From Magnetococcales bacterium WMHbin3 (GTDB lineage Bacteria; Pseudomonadota; Magnetococcia; Magnetococcales; Magnetaquicoccaceae), in assembly GCA_002753185.1 (NCBI GenBank), contig PDZX01000002.1, positions 62,001 to 126,000 of the forward strand: 64,000 nt of DNA, written 5' to 3'. The position numbers and the translations under genes are program-made. This document shows, piece after piece, positions 18,102 through 27,445 of this stretch (positions are counted from its first letter, which is position 1; each line of letters starts with the position of its first letter). A model generated the notes under the pieces. It was not told the DNA's origin. It was given only the letters and a program-made list of their open reading frames with translations, and made no database searches.

Positions 18102-18115
18102 CGGGTGATCACCCG
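18102..18115. promoter_or_regulatory. 14-bp perfect palindrome between divergent genes
   Basis: CGGGTGATCACCCG is a perfect inverted repeat in the 105-base space between the small gene starting at 18066 on the minus strand and argJ at 18172. Its place, 36 bases upstream of one start and 57 bases upstream of the other, suits an operator for a dimeric regulator. No T-run follows, so it is not a terminator. The regulator is unknown. Confidence 0.3.
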
Positions 18116-18171
18116 ATGGCGGGGATCATCAAGAATCGTGCCGAAATGTATCTTCCAGGAGTCGCACACCC

Positions 18172-19398
18172 ATGGCCGTTGGCGCACCAACCTCGCTTCC
18201 CCACCTGCCGGAGATCCCCGGCTTCCGCCTCGCCACCGCCGCCTGCGGCATCAAGAACGGGCAGGCCACCCGCGATGACCTCCTGCTGGTGGCAATGCAC
18301 CCCCAAACCAGCGTGGCCGGGGTATTCACCAAAAATCTCGTCCATGCCGCGCCCGTGGCCCTCTGCCGCCAACGCCTCCCGCAAGGCGGGGCCGCCGCGC
18401 TGCTGGTCAACTCCGGCAACGCCAACGCCGTCACCGGCGAGGCGGGCATGCGCGATGCCCGCGACGCCACCAAGGCCGTGGCCCTGCTCCTGGATGGCGA
18501 TCCGGACACCGTCTTCGTCGCCTCCACCGGCGTGATCGGCGTCCCGCTCCCCATGCCACGCATCTTCGATGCCCTGCCCGATCTGGCCGCCAGGTTGCAA
18601 CCCGGCGGCTGGGACAAGGCCGCCTGCGCCATCATGACCACCGATACCTTCCCCAAGGCCGCGCAGCGGATCTTCATCTGCCACGACCGCGCCTGCCACC
18701 TCGTCGGCATGGCCAAGGGCGCGGGGATGATCCGGCCGGACATGGCCACCATGCTGGGTTTTCTCTTCACCGATGCCGCCGTCTCCCCGGCCACCCTGCA
18801 AACCCTCCTCACCCGCGCCGTGGCCACCAGTTTCAACGCCATCACCGTGGACGGCGATCAGTCCACCAACGATACCGTGCTCCTGTTCGCCTCCGGCCAG
18901 GTCGGCAACCCGCCCCTGGACGACCCGGACCATCCCGCCGCCGCCCCCCTGGCAAAAGCACTGGAAGAACTCTGCCAGGAACTCGCCCAGGCCATCGTCC
19001 GCGACGGCGAGGGGGCCACCAAGTTCGTCGCCATCACCGTCACCGGCGCGGCCCATCCGGACGATGCCAAAAAAGCCGCCATGGCCGTGGCCAACAGCCC
19101 GCTGGTCAAGACCGCCCTGGCGGGCAGCGATCCCAACTGGGGCCGCATCCTCGCCGCCGTCGGCTACTCCGGGGCCGCCCTCGATCCCAATGGCCTCTCC
19201 TTGTGGCTGGGCGAGGTCCAGGTCCTGGAACAGGGCTGTCCGGCCCCCGGCTACTCCGAGGCACAAGGCGCCAGCGTCATGGCCGCCGAGGAGATCGCCA
19301 TCCGCGTCGATCTGGCCATGGGCACGGCCGATTTCACGGCCTGGACCTGCGACCTGACCCACGGCTACATCTCCATCAACGCGGATTATCGCACATGA
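18172..19398 (+). CDS. argJ: bifunctional ornithine acetyltransferase / N-acetylglutamate synthase
   Basis: 408 residues. ArgJ moves the acetyl group from N-acetylornithine to glutamate in the cyclic arginine pathway, and in bifunctional forms also uses acetyl-CoA. The autoproteolysis site is visible in KGAGMIRPDMATMLGF, where cleavage before the Thr yields alpha and beta chains and frees the nucleophile. Other marks are LLVNSGNANAVTG, FVASTGVIG, TVDGDQSTNDT, the SDPNWGRIL motif and the end YISINADY. AGGAG lies 11 bases before the ATG. The stop overlaps the next gene by 4 bases. Whether it is mono- or bifunctional cannot be read from sequence. Confidence 0.95.
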   Translation: MAVGAPTSLPHLPEIPGFRLATAACGIKNGQATRDDLLLVAMHPQTSVAGVFTKNLVHAAPVALCRQRLPQGGAAALLVNSGNANAVTGEAGMRDARDATKAVALLLDGDPDTVFVASTGVIGVPLPMPRIFDALPDLAARLQPGGWDKAACAIMTTDTFPKAAQRIFICHDRACHLVGMAKGAGMIRPDMATMLGFLFTDAAVSPATLQTLLTRAVATSFNAITVDGDQSTNDTVLLFASGQVGNPPLDDPDHPAAAPLAKALEELCQELAQAIVRDGEGATKFVAITVTGAAHPDDAKKAAMAVANSPLVKTALAGSDPNWGRILAAVGYSGAALDPNGLSLWLGEVQVLEQGCPAPGYSEAQGASVMAAEEIAIRVDLAMGTADFTAWTCDLTHGYISINADYRT

Positions 19399-20063
19399 CC
19401 CCCCGGCTCCCCTGGGATGCGATCCACACCGTCCTCCTGGATATGGATGGCACCCTGCTCGATTTGCATTTCGATAATTTTTTCTTCCAGGAGACCGTGC
19501 CCCGCGCCTACGCCGAAAAGAACGGCCTGGACCTGGCCACCGCCAGAATCCAGGTCTTCGATGCCTATCAGGACAACCGGGGCACCCTGGCCTGGTACGA
19601 CCTCGATCACTGGTCCAGGCAACTCGGTCTGGAGATCGCCATCCTCAAGGAGGAGGTGGCCCATCTGATCCGGGTCCATCCCCACGCCTTGTCCTTTCTG
19701 GCCGCCCTGCGCGCCTCCGGGCGGCCTGCCCATCTGGTCACCAACGCCCACGCCATCTCCCTGAACATGAAACTGGCCCGCACCCCTATCGGCGACTATC
19801 TCACCTCCATCATCACCAGTCACGAGGTGGGCAAGGCCAAAGAGGAGGCCGCCTTCTGGCCACTGCTCATGGAGCGTCTCGGCTTCGATCCGGCCACCAC
19901 CCTGCTGGTGGACGACTCCGAGCCGGTCCTGGCCGCAGCCCAGACTTTCGGCATCGCCCACTTGCGCCATATCGCCAATCCCAGTTCCGGACTCCCACCC
20001 AAGCCTTCGGCGCGTTTTCCGTCCGTGGTGGATTTCCGCGAACTCGCCCTGCCCGACCCTTAG
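19395..20063 (+). CDS. yrfG: HAD-family GMP/IMP nucleotidase, YrfG-like
   Basis: 222 residues. The HAD motif I VLLDMDGTLLDLHFDNFFF is near-identical in pattern to E. coli YrfG (LLDMDGTLLDLAFDN). Motif II is HLVTNAHAISLNMKL, with motif III/IV VGKAKEEAAFW and LLVDDSEPVLAAAQ. The insert with TLAWYDLDHWSRQLGL is also a YrfG hallmark. The E. coli enzyme dephosphorylates GMP and IMP. The ATG at 19395 overlaps the argJ stop (ATGA), so the two are coupled; the hybrid kinase gene follows 10 bases later. Confidence 0.85.
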   Translation: MTPRLPWDAIHTVLLDMDGTLLDLHFDNFFFQETVPRAYAEKNGLDLATARIQVFDAYQDNRGTLAWYDLDHWSRQLGLEIAILKEEVAHLIRVHPHALSFLAALRASGRPAHLVTNAHAISLNMKLARTPIGDYLTSIITSHEVGKAKEEAAFWPLLMERLGFDPATTLLVDDSEPVLAAAQTFGIAHLRHIANPSSGLPPKPSARFPSVVDFRELALPDP

Positions 20064-20073
20064 AGAGGCCGCC

Positions 20074-23000
20074 ATGCCCGTGCTCGAACGTTTTTTCGTC
20101 TGGTGCAAGGGCAACTCCGTGATCCTCCGGATCGTGGGCGGGGGAGGTCTCTACACGCTGCTCGCCTTCGCCACCGACTGGCGCTGGTTCGTTCTGGCCG
20201 GCGGCATCGGGCTGACCGGAGCGCTCGCCTGGCATCAATCCCGCCAAAACCGCGAGATGCGCCGGCTGGCCGAAGCCAACCGGGCGTTGCTGCTGTTGGA
20301 AAAATGTCACAAGCTCGTCGGTCGGGAAAAGAACGAAATCGCGCTTCTCTCGCGTGCCTGCACCCTGCTGGTGGAGGAGGGGGGCTACCGCTTCGCCTGG
20401 TGTGGCTTCGTCGTGGGAGAGGCCGGCAAGATCACGCCGGTGGCCTTCTCCAGACTCGACCCTGCCTTGCTCCACTCCCTGGGCGAGACCTGGCGGAACT
20501 CCCACGGCTGGCAGGAGCCGGCCGCATCCGCCCTGCGCACCATGCGACCGAGCGAGCAGCGCAATCTCCTGGGCGATCTCGTGGAGCGTTCCTGGCGGGA
20601 ACAGGCCCAGCGCTTCGGCTATGCCGCCGCTCTGGCCATCCCCATGCCGGATGCCGGCAAGGTCATCGGGGTGTTCAACATCTATTCCCGCAACCCCGAT
20701 GCCTTCGCCCCAGAGGAGGTCGCCCTGCTCAACGAGGTGACCGATACCCTGCTGTTCGGTCTGCTGGCCATTCGCGAATCGGGACGGCGCAAGCGGGCGG
20801 AAAAACGGCTCGCCCTCCACCGCCGCTTCCTGGAGGAGCAGGTCGCCAAACGGACCCGGCTGCTCAATACGGTCGCTCCCATCGCCCAACGCCTGCTCTT
20901 GCAGGAAGAGGGGCAGAACAACATCGACGCGGTCCTTCAGGATCTCGGCATGGCGGCCAATGTCAGCCGTGCCTTTGTCGCGCGCGCCGACGCGGAGGGC
21001 CGCTTCACCCTGGATCACGAGTGGGTCGCCCCCGGTCAGAGCGCCCGTCCGGAACCGCGTCTGGCTTCGCCATGGCTGGAGCGGTTGTGCAACGGCGAGC
21101 ACCTCTGTGGTCGCGCGCGGGATTTCTTCGCCACCCCGGAACCGGCCGGGGAGCGCCTCTATTTCGCCCTCGTGCCCATTCTGGTGAACGAATCCTTCTG
21201 GGGCGTGCTGGGTTTCGAGGATTGCACCCGCGAGCGCAGCTGGAGTTCCGGCGAGATCGACGCCATGCGCCTGGTGGCCAGGGCGCTGGACGCCGCCATC
21301 CGCAAGGAGCGCCTCCTGCTGGAAAAACGCGCTGGCGAGGAGCAGATTCTCAAGCTCTCCGCCGCCGTGGAGCAGAGTCCCAACATCGTCATGATCACCG
21401 ACGCCCTGGGCAGGATCGAATACGTCAATCCCCAGTACACCCTCTTCACCGGTCAGCCGGCGGAGGCGCTGCTCGGCACCGTCCCGCCGCTCCTGCAACC
21501 CCAGGCCAAGTCGCGTCAGGAGCATGCCAGGATGTGGCAGACCCTCACCGAGGGCGCGCCCTGGCGGGAAGAGTTGGAGAGCGTCAAGCCGGACGGCAGC
21601 CGTTTCTGGATGCGGGCCTACCTGGCCCCCCTGGTGAACGCCGCTGGCGAGATCACCCATTTCGTCTGCGTGCAGGAGGACATCACTCATCGCAAGAACG
21701 CCGAACTCCAGTTGCGCACCACCTTCGACCGGCTCGCCCGCAGCGAAAACCGTCTGCAGGCCATTCTCGACAACATGCCGAGCATCGTCTTCCTGAAGAA
21801 CGTCTCCGGCCGTTACGTGCTGGCCAACCGTCTCTTTCTCGAAACCTTCGGCATGGACCTCGCCGCCGTGTTGAACCACAAGGACATCGATCTCTTCTCT
21901 GCCGAGCATGCCCAGGCGTTCGGGGAGGCGGACCACGAGGTCCTGCAACGGGGCCTGCCCGTGGCCGTGGACATGACCATTCCGGTGGCGGGGGAGGATC
22001 GGATTTTCCACACGGTGCGTTTTCCGGTGGTGGCCGACGACAGCGGCTATTTTTCCATTTGCTGCATCGCCACCGACATCACGGATCGCAAGATCGCCCA
22101 GGCCCGTTTGCTGCGTTCCGGGCAGGCCCAGGACATCCTCAACGCGATTCTGCTCGCCGCCATGGACCGTTCCCCCTCGCTGACCGGGTTCATCCAGGCC
22201 AGCCTGAGCCGGATTCTGTCCGCTCCCTGGTTCGCGCCGGAGGGCATGGGGGCGATTTATCTTTTCGGGGCTGGCGATGCCGGGGAGGATCTGATCTGTC
22301 AGATCGGCCTGGGCGAGGAAGGGTTGGCGGAACGGCTGGAGAGGGGACGGGGCGAGACCGCCTGGGCCTGGCGTGGTCGGGGGGTCGTGCATAACGCTCC
22401 AGGGGCGTTGGCCAAATCCGGCGGGATTGCCGGGTTGCCCGATGGGTGGGGTTATTACTCCGCGCCGCTCTCCTCGCGGGAGCGGGTTTCCGGGGTGATG
22501 CAGATTTTCCTGCCGCCGACCCATGGCCGCAACAAGGACGAGGAGGAGTTCATCGCCACGGTGCGCAATACCCTGGCCTCCATCCTGGAAAAGAAGATCG
22601 TGGACCGGCAACTGGTGCAGGCCAAGGAGCGCGCCGAGTCCGCCAGCCTGGCCAAGAGCATCTTCCTGGCAAACATGAGCCACGAGGTGCGCACGCCGAT
22701 GAACGGGGTGATCGGCATGCTGGACCTGCTGGGCCGCACCCGTTTGACCGCCACCCAGCGTCATTATCTGGCCATCGCCGAGCAGTCGGCGGAGCAGCAG
22801 TTGAATATCATCAACGATATCCTCGATTTCTCGAAGATCGAGGCAGGCCGGTTGACCCTGGAACGGCTGCCGTTCGATCTGGTGGAGGTGGTGGAGAACA
22901 TTGGCGTCATGCTGTCCGGCGTGGCCCAGAACAAGGGCGTGGAGCTGGTGTTGCATCTGTCCGGAAGGATTTGCCACCGGCTGATCGGCGATGCGGTGCG

Positions 23001-24540
23001 TCTGCGGCAGGTGTTGATCAATCTGGCCGGCAACGCCTTGAAGTTCACCCGGAGCGGGGAGGTGGTATTGCGGGTGGATCTGCTGGCGGAGGATGCGGAT
23101 TCGGTGACGCTCTTTTTTTCGGTCATCGACACCGGCATCGGCATTGCCCCGGAGGCGCGGGAGCGGATCTTTCAGCCGTTCGCCCAGGCCGATGTCTCCA
23201 CCACGCGGCGTTTCGGCGGGACCGGCCTGGGGCTGGTGATCGCCCGGCAGATCGTGGAGGCCATGGGGGGGAGCATGGGGTTGGCCAGTCAGCCGGAGGC
23301 GGGATCGTTGTTCTGGTTCGAGGCGCGGTTCGCCAGGGGGGGCGCCGCCGATCCCCACGAGGAGGAGGATTTGCGGGGGTTGCGGGTCCTGGTCGTGGAC
23401 GACAACGGCGCCAGCCGGACCACCTTGACGAGCACGTTGGCCGGCTGGGGCATGCGTTGTCATGGCGTGGCGTCCGGGGTGGCGGCGTTGGAGTGGCTGC
23501 TGGACGCTGGCGCGGCCTGCGATCTGGCGGTCGTGGACATGCGCATGCCGGAGATGGGCGGGCTGGAGTTGGCGCGGGCCATGCGGGAGCTGGTTCCGGG
23601 TGCGCGGGTGATGCTGCTCAGTTCCGGGGAGCATCCGGAGGAGGCAGTGTTGCGGGAGATCGGGGTCGGGGCCTATCTCATGAAACCGGTGGGGCCGGGA
23701 CGGTTGCGGCAGGCGTTGCGGCAGGCGTTGCGCGGCCCTGGCGAGGGGAACGGGGAGGCGGGCAAGAGCGCCGAGGTGGGGTCCGGTTTCGCCGGCCGGG
23801 TGCTGTTGGTGGAGGATACCTTCGTCAATCAGCAGGTGGCCTCCGGGATGTTGAAGCAGATGGGCCTGGAGGTGGAGATCGCCGGGGATGGCCAGGAGGG
23901 GGTGCGCAAGGCGATGGATGGCCGTCCGGACCTGATCCTGATGGACATGCAGATGCCGGTGATGGATGGCCTGGAGGCGACCCGGCGGATTCGGGAGTGG
24001 GAGGCGCGCGAGGGACGCGAGCCGCTCCCCATCGTGGCCATGACCGCCAATGCCCTGAGCGGCGACCGGGAGCGTTGCCTGGAGGCCGGGATGAACGACT
24101 ATCTGGCCAAGCCGGTGCTGTGGGAGGCGCTGGCCGGCATGCTGGCCTTGTGGTTGCCAGCCGTGGCGGTGGAGGAGGGGGTGGCCCCGGAGGAGGCGCT
24201 CGACCGGAGTGGCCTGGACCGGTTGCGGGATTCCCTCAAGGGGGTGCCGGGGACCTTCGCCGCGATTCTCGACGAGTATCTGTCCGGCACGCCCGGTTTG
24301 TTGTCCGCCATCGGCGAGGCGGCCCGCCGGGGGGAGCCGGATGGGGTGCGCGCCGCCGCCCACGCCTTGAAATCCAACAGCGCCACCGTGGGGTTGACGG
24401 CGTTGTCGGAGCTGTGCGCCTTTATGGAGCAGGCCGCCCGTGCCGGCGACGCCGCCCCTGCGGGCGAATCCATCGCCCGGGCCGAGGCGCTCTTCCAGGC
24501 CGCCGTGCCGGAATTGCGCGCGGCCCTGGATCGGGAGTGA
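20074..24540 (+). CDS. large hybrid sensor histidine kinase (GAF-GAF-PAS-PAS-GAF-HK-REC-REC-HPt)
   Basis: 1488 residues. Two N-terminal membrane helices (about 18-55) come first, then GAF-like domains about 70-235 and 270-415. Two PAS domains follow, about 425-550 (ILKLSAAVEQSPNIVMITD) and 565-690 (ILDNMPSIVFLKNVSGRYV), and a third GAF-like domain about 700-840. HisKA has the phosphoacceptor His near 870 in MSHEVRTPMNG. The HATPase carries LINLAGNALKFT and FGGTGLGLVI. REC1 has Asp near 1155 (VVDMRMPEMGG), REC2 has Asp near 1290 (LMDMQMPVMDG), and HPt has His near 1430 (AAHALKSNSATVG). It can run a full internal phosphorelay. No dedicated response regulator is adjacent. The DNA becomes richer in G towards the 3' end. 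It converges on the cyclase gene with 18 bases between. Confidence 0.93.
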   Translation: MPVLERFFVWCKGNSVILRIVGGGGLYTLLAFATDWRWFVLAGGIGLTGALAWHQSRQNREMRRLAEANRALLLLEKCHKLVGREKNEIALLSRACTLLVEEGGYRFAWCGFVVGEAGKITPVAFSRLDPALLHSLGETWRNSHGWQEPAASALRTMRPSEQRNLLGDLVERSWREQAQRFGYAAALAIPMPDAGKVIGVFNIYSRNPDAFAPEEVALLNEVTDTLLFGLLAIRESGRRKRAEKRLALHRRFLEEQVAKRTRLLNTVAPIAQRLLLQEEGQNNIDAVLQDLGMAANVSRAFVARADAEGRFTLDHEWVAPGQSARPEPRLASPWLERLCNGEHLCGRARDFFATPEPAGERLYFALVPILVNESFWGVLGFEDCTRERSWSSGEIDAMRLVARALDAAIRKERLLLEKRAGEEQILKLSAAVEQSPNIVMITDALGRIEYVNPQYTLFTGQPAEALLGTVPPLLQPQAKSRQEHARMWQTLTEGAPWREELESVKPDGSRFWMRAYLAPLVNAAGEITHFVCVQEDITHRKNAELQLRTTFDRLARSENRLQAILDNMPSIVFLKNVSGRYVLANRLFLETFGMDLAAVLNHKDIDLFSAEHAQAFGEADHEVLQRGLPVAVDMTIPVAGEDRIFHTVRFPVVADDSGYFSICCIATDITDRKIAQARLLRSGQAQDILNAILLAAMDRSPSLTGFIQASLSRILSAPWFAPEGMGAIYLFGAGDAGEDLICQIGLGEEGLAERLERGRGETAWAWRGRGVVHNAPGALAKSGGIAGLPDGWGYYSAPLSSRERVSGVMQIFLPPTHGRNKDEEEFIATVRNTLASILEKKIVDRQLVQAKERAESASLAKSIFLANMSHEVRTPMNGVIGMLDLLGRTRLTATQRHYLAIAEQSAEQQLNIINDILDFSKIEAGRLTLERLPFDLVEVVENIGVMLSGVAQNKGVELVLHLSGRICHRLIGDAVRLRQVLINLAGNALKFTRSGEVVLRVDLLAEDADSVTLFFSVIDTGIGIAPEARERIFQPFAQADVSTTRRFGGTGLGLVIARQIVEAMGGSMGLASQPEAGSLFWFEARFARGGAADPHEEEDLRGLRVLVVDDNGASRTTLTSTLAGWGMRCHGVASGVAALEWLLDAGAACDLAVVDMRMPEMGGLELARAMRELVPGARVMLLSSGEHPEEAVLREIGVGAYLMKPVGPGRLRQALRQALRGPGEGNGEAGKSAEVGSGFAGRVLLVEDTFVNQQVASGMLKQMGLEVEIAGDGQEGVRKAMDGRPDLILMDMQMPVMDGLEATRRIREWEAREGREPLPIVAMTANALSGDRERCLEAGMNDYLAKPVLWEALAGMLALWLPAVAVEEGVAPEEALDRSGLDRLRDSLKGVPGTFAAILDEYLSGTPGLLSAIGEAARRGEPDGVRAAAHALKSNSATVGLTALSELCAFMEQAARAGDAAPAGESIARAEALFQAAVPELRAALDRE

Positions 24541-24558
24541 CCGCCGTTTTGCCGGGGT

Positions 24559-26688
24559 TCATTTCTCCAGCAGAGTCTCCACTCCGTCCCATTGGGCAGG
24601 TGGGTTGGCGGCCAGTTGGCCGGCCCGCAGGGCGAGCCGGTCAGCAGCCGGATCCTGGTCGAGCAGGGGCGCGAGATGCAGGCGGGTGGCGGCGAAGTCG
24701 CCTTGCCGGTACGCCTCCAGCGCCCTTGCAAAAAGCGCGGCGATTTCCGATGCGCGCGTGCCATCGCCCCACCCTGGCATGGCCAGGGGTTCGCAGACCT
24801 GCACCGGGGCCTGGCGTCCCTTGACCCGGATCAAACCGATCTCGCGCCGGATGATCTCCTCCGGGAGTTGGCGGGCCGTTTCTCCAGAGATGAGGATCGT
24901 GGTGCCCAAGGCCTTGTTGGCCCCTTCCAGCCGGGAGGCGAGGTTGACCGCGTCTCCCATCACGGTGTAGTTGAACCGGCGCGCCCCGCCGACGTTGCCC
25001 ACCAGCGCCTCGCCGGTGTTGATGCCGATGCGCGACCCGATGACGCGGCCCTGGAACGCCCCTTCGGCATTGAGTCGGGCCAGGCGTTCCCGCACCTTCA
25101 GGCAGGCCCTGACCGCCTGCCGGGCGTGACTGGGGTCGTCGAGGGGAGCACCGAAGATCGCCAGGATCGCGTCCCCGATGTATTTGTCCACAAAGCCGCC
25201 GTGCTGTTCGATGATTTCCGTCACTTCGGTGAAATAGCGGTTCATCAGTGTGACCAGGTCCGCCGGGGAGATTCCCTCCGACAGCGCGGTGAAATTGGCC
25301 AGATCCGAAAACCAGATGGTCACTTCCCGCATCTCGCCGCCCAGTTCGGGCGTATGTTCCGCGTCCACCATGCGGTTGACCAGCGCGGGCGCCAGATAGA
25401 GGCCGAACAGTTTGCGCAGCCGCCATTTTTGTTGATCCATGACCTTGTGGCGGTAGACGAGCAGCAGACCGTGCGTCAGGGCCATGACCATCCAGACCGT
25501 GAGCACGGGCAGGAGCAGGCCCAGCCGCAGGGCCATGGTCGCCACGCCGAGCCAGGTGACGAGCGCGGCTCCGATCCACAGGGTCGAGATCGTGGGGCGC
25601 AGCCTGGCGGCCAGCGTGGCCACCAGCAGGGCCATGGCCAGCAGCAGCACGGCCCTGCCGGATGCCGGGAGATCCCGCAGGCCGTCTCCGCGCAGGAGGT
25701 TGTTGACCGCCGTGGCATGGATGAACACCCCCGCAATGGAATCCCGGCTCACACCGACAGCCGCCTGGTCGGTTTCGACGGGGATCCGGCAATGGGGAAC
25801 CGGCGCGCCGTCGCGGATGCCGGTCATGAACCGTTTGCCCGTGAGCTTGCGGTCTTCCATGTCCACCACCACCCCCACCAGGACCACGCGACCCTTGAAA
25901 TGGCGCGTGAAGTAGGCCTTGTCATCCGCCTCGGCGCAGGCGTGCAGGTCGGCCAGGGAGTGGCTGGCAGTTTCGGCGTCTCCCTGAAAATTGAGACGCA
26001 GGGCGTTGCGGGTGGATCCTGGGATGATCCGTCCGCCCAGGCTCAGGACGCCATCGGGTCTTCTTTCCGGTTGTTCGCCCAGGGCGCGCGCGGCCAGTTC
26101 CAAGGCCATGGCGTTTTCGCGCGGTCCATTGGCGTCCGGGGTTTTCGCGAACTCCAGGGGGATGCCGCGGATGACGAAATCCGGGTCGCTTTGCACATTG
26201 AGGGCGCGCAGGTTGCGGTCGCCACCGGTGACCAGGAGCTGGGCGGGAAAGGGGGCGACGGGTTGCTGACCGTGTTGCGCCTTGCCCAACACGATGCGGC
26301 CTTCCGCCGCGCCCCGGCGTAGGGTTTGCAGGAAGGGCTTCTCGTATCCGGGCAGGTAGGGCTGCAGCGAGGTGCTGAAGACCACATCGAAACCCACGAC
26401 CTTGGCGCCACCCTCCAGTACGGCATCGATGACCTTGGCCAGCATAGGGGTCCAGAAGACCTTCGGGGTGTTCAGGAACGGGGGGGTCCGATAGGTCTGT
26501 TCGTCGATGGCGATGACCACCGTTGGCGAGTTGTCCGGCGCGTGGGAGGCTCCGAATATCCGGTGACGCAGTGGCATCAGCAGATCGCCCGACAGGGTTT
26601 CCAGCCGGGTTTGCAGTGGCCAGAGCGTCAGAACCGCCAGACACGCCGCCAGGACAGGGATGAGGAACTCCTTCTGGCGCGCGGTCAT
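24559..26688 (-). CDS. CHASE2-domain class III adenylate cyclase
   Basis: 709 residues. An N-terminal membrane helix (about 10-25) is followed by a CHASE2 extracytoplasmic sensor about 35-310 (TVVIAIDEQTY; later KGRVVLVGVVVDMEDRK). Three membrane helices span about 330-405. The class III cyclase domain is about 445-610: the first metal Asp is in WFSDLANFTALSEG, the second in DKYIGDAILAIFGAP, and the substrate loop is FNYTVMGDAVNLASRLEG. The Lys in DKYIGD favours ATP as substrate. A short helical C-terminus looks like a partial TPR. The start is 10 bases after the stop of the secreted unknown gene, so the sensor is probably co-transcribed with the exoprotein operon. Confidence 0.92.
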   Translation of the reverse strand: MTARQKEFLIPVLAACLAVLTLWPLQTRLETLSGDLLMPLRHRIFGASHAPDNSPTVVIAIDEQTYRTPPFLNTPKVFWTPMLAKVIDAVLEGGAKVVGFDVVFSTSLQPYLPGYEKPFLQTLRRGAAEGRIVLGKAQHGQQPVAPFPAQLLVTGGDRNLRALNVQSDPDFVIRGIPLEFAKTPDANGPRENAMALELAARALGEQPERRPDGVLSLGGRIIPGSTRNALRLNFQGDAETASHSLADLHACAEADDKAYFTRHFKGRVVLVGVVVDMEDRKLTGKRFMTGIRDGAPVPHCRIPVETDQAAVGVSRDSIAGVFIHATAVNNLLRGDGLRDLPASGRAVLLLAMALLVATLAARLRPTISTLWIGAALVTWLGVATMALRLGLLLPVLTVWMVMALTHGLLLVYRHKVMDQQKWRLRKLFGLYLAPALVNRMVDAEHTPELGGEMREVTIWFSDLANFTALSEGISPADLVTLMNRYFTEVTEIIEQHGGFVDKYIGDAILAIFGAPLDDPSHARQAVRACLKVRERLARLNAEGAFQGRVIGSRIGINTGEALVGNVGGARRFNYTVMGDAVNLASRLEGANKALGTTILISGETARQLPEEIIRREIGLIRVKGRQAPVQVCEPLAMPGWGDGTRASEIAALFARALEAYRQGDFAATRLHLAPLLDQDPAADRLALRAGQLAANPPAQWDGVETLLEK

Positions 26689-26698
26689 GGCCGTGGCG

Positions 26699-27367
26699 TC
26701 AGAAGGGAATCAGTCGGGTCAGGAGTGGAGCGGCTCCGTTGTCGGCATTGGAGGCGACCTTAAACGTCACCACCCGTCCCGCGCCGCTCATGGAGAGGGC
26801 ATAGGATGCTCCGGGCGTCAGGACGATGCCCTTGGCGGCCAGGTCTGCGCCAGGGCTTTCCGTGCCCGCATTGTCGATCCGGTAGCGCTCGCCGGGTTGA
26901 TCGATGCGCTTTATAACAAGATTCCCCTTGTTTTTCAATGTAATGAATGGGGAGACGTGATTGACCTGCAACTCCTGTCCCGCGACCGGCTTGACATCGC
27001 GTATGGCGGTTGCGCCGCTTTGCGCCGCTTGAAGCGCGGTCAGGGAGAGTTGTCCGCCGTTGCACTGGGTGGTGGTGCGTTCCACCTGACCGTTTTCCAC
27101 CTGGCTCTGGGTGGTCCCGACCGTCACCTTGCCGCCGCTGATGCGTTCTCGCACGCAACTGGCCAGATAATCGAGGGTGAGTTTGCCATCCCGGCCCAGT
27201 TCCACGATCTCGCCGCTGGCCAGGTAATCCAGCGCGCTCACCTTGCCGGCTTGTGCCGTGATCTCCTCCACGAGCGCGACCGGGGCGGGAGGGGGATTCG
27301 CCGCGCATGGGGCCGTCCACGCCATCAGCGCGCAGGCCAGGGTGATACTCGAGGGACGGATGTGCAT
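26699..27367 (-). CDS. secreted protein of unknown function, FecR-like in part
   Basis: 222 residues. The start at 27367 is supported by AAGGAG about 9 bases upstream and gives a signal peptide (PSSITLACALMAWTAPCAA). The mature part is beta-rich. Residues about 40-100 (EEITAQAGKVSALDYLASGEIV and the following strands) faintly recall a FecR/FHA-type repeat in which a secreted protein tests a charge-up surface; I cannot confirm this. It sits between the giant exoprotein and the CHASE2 cyclase, 78 bases after the former and 10 before the latter. It could be a periplasmic ligand or partner of the CHASE2 sensor, by context only. Confidence 0.6.
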   Translation of the reverse strand: MHIRPSSITLACALMAWTAPCAANPPPAPVALVEEITAQAGKVSALDYLASGEIVELGRDGKLTLDYLASCVRERISGGKVTVGTTQSQVENGQVERTTTQCNGGQLSLTALQAAQSGATAIRDVKPVAGQELQVNHVSPFITLKNKGNLVIKRIDQPGERYRIDNAGTESPGADLAAKGIVLTPGASYALSMSGAGRVVTFKVASNADNGAAPLLTRLIPF

Positions 27368-27445
27368 GGCATGTGGCTCCTTGTCGAGGTAAATGTCATA
27401 TTTTTTCGAGAGTAACACGGGCGTCACACGATATGCAAGCAAAAT

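Noticed and set aside
19867-24363. A 1498-codon open frame on the minus strand opposite the hybrid kinase
   Set aside because: It has no recognisable domain, is rich in Gly/His/Gln/Pro, and mirrors the codon bias of the real kinase gene. Similar antisense frames lie opposite ettA (5941-7761) and the exoprotein (27569-30250). They are products of high GC.
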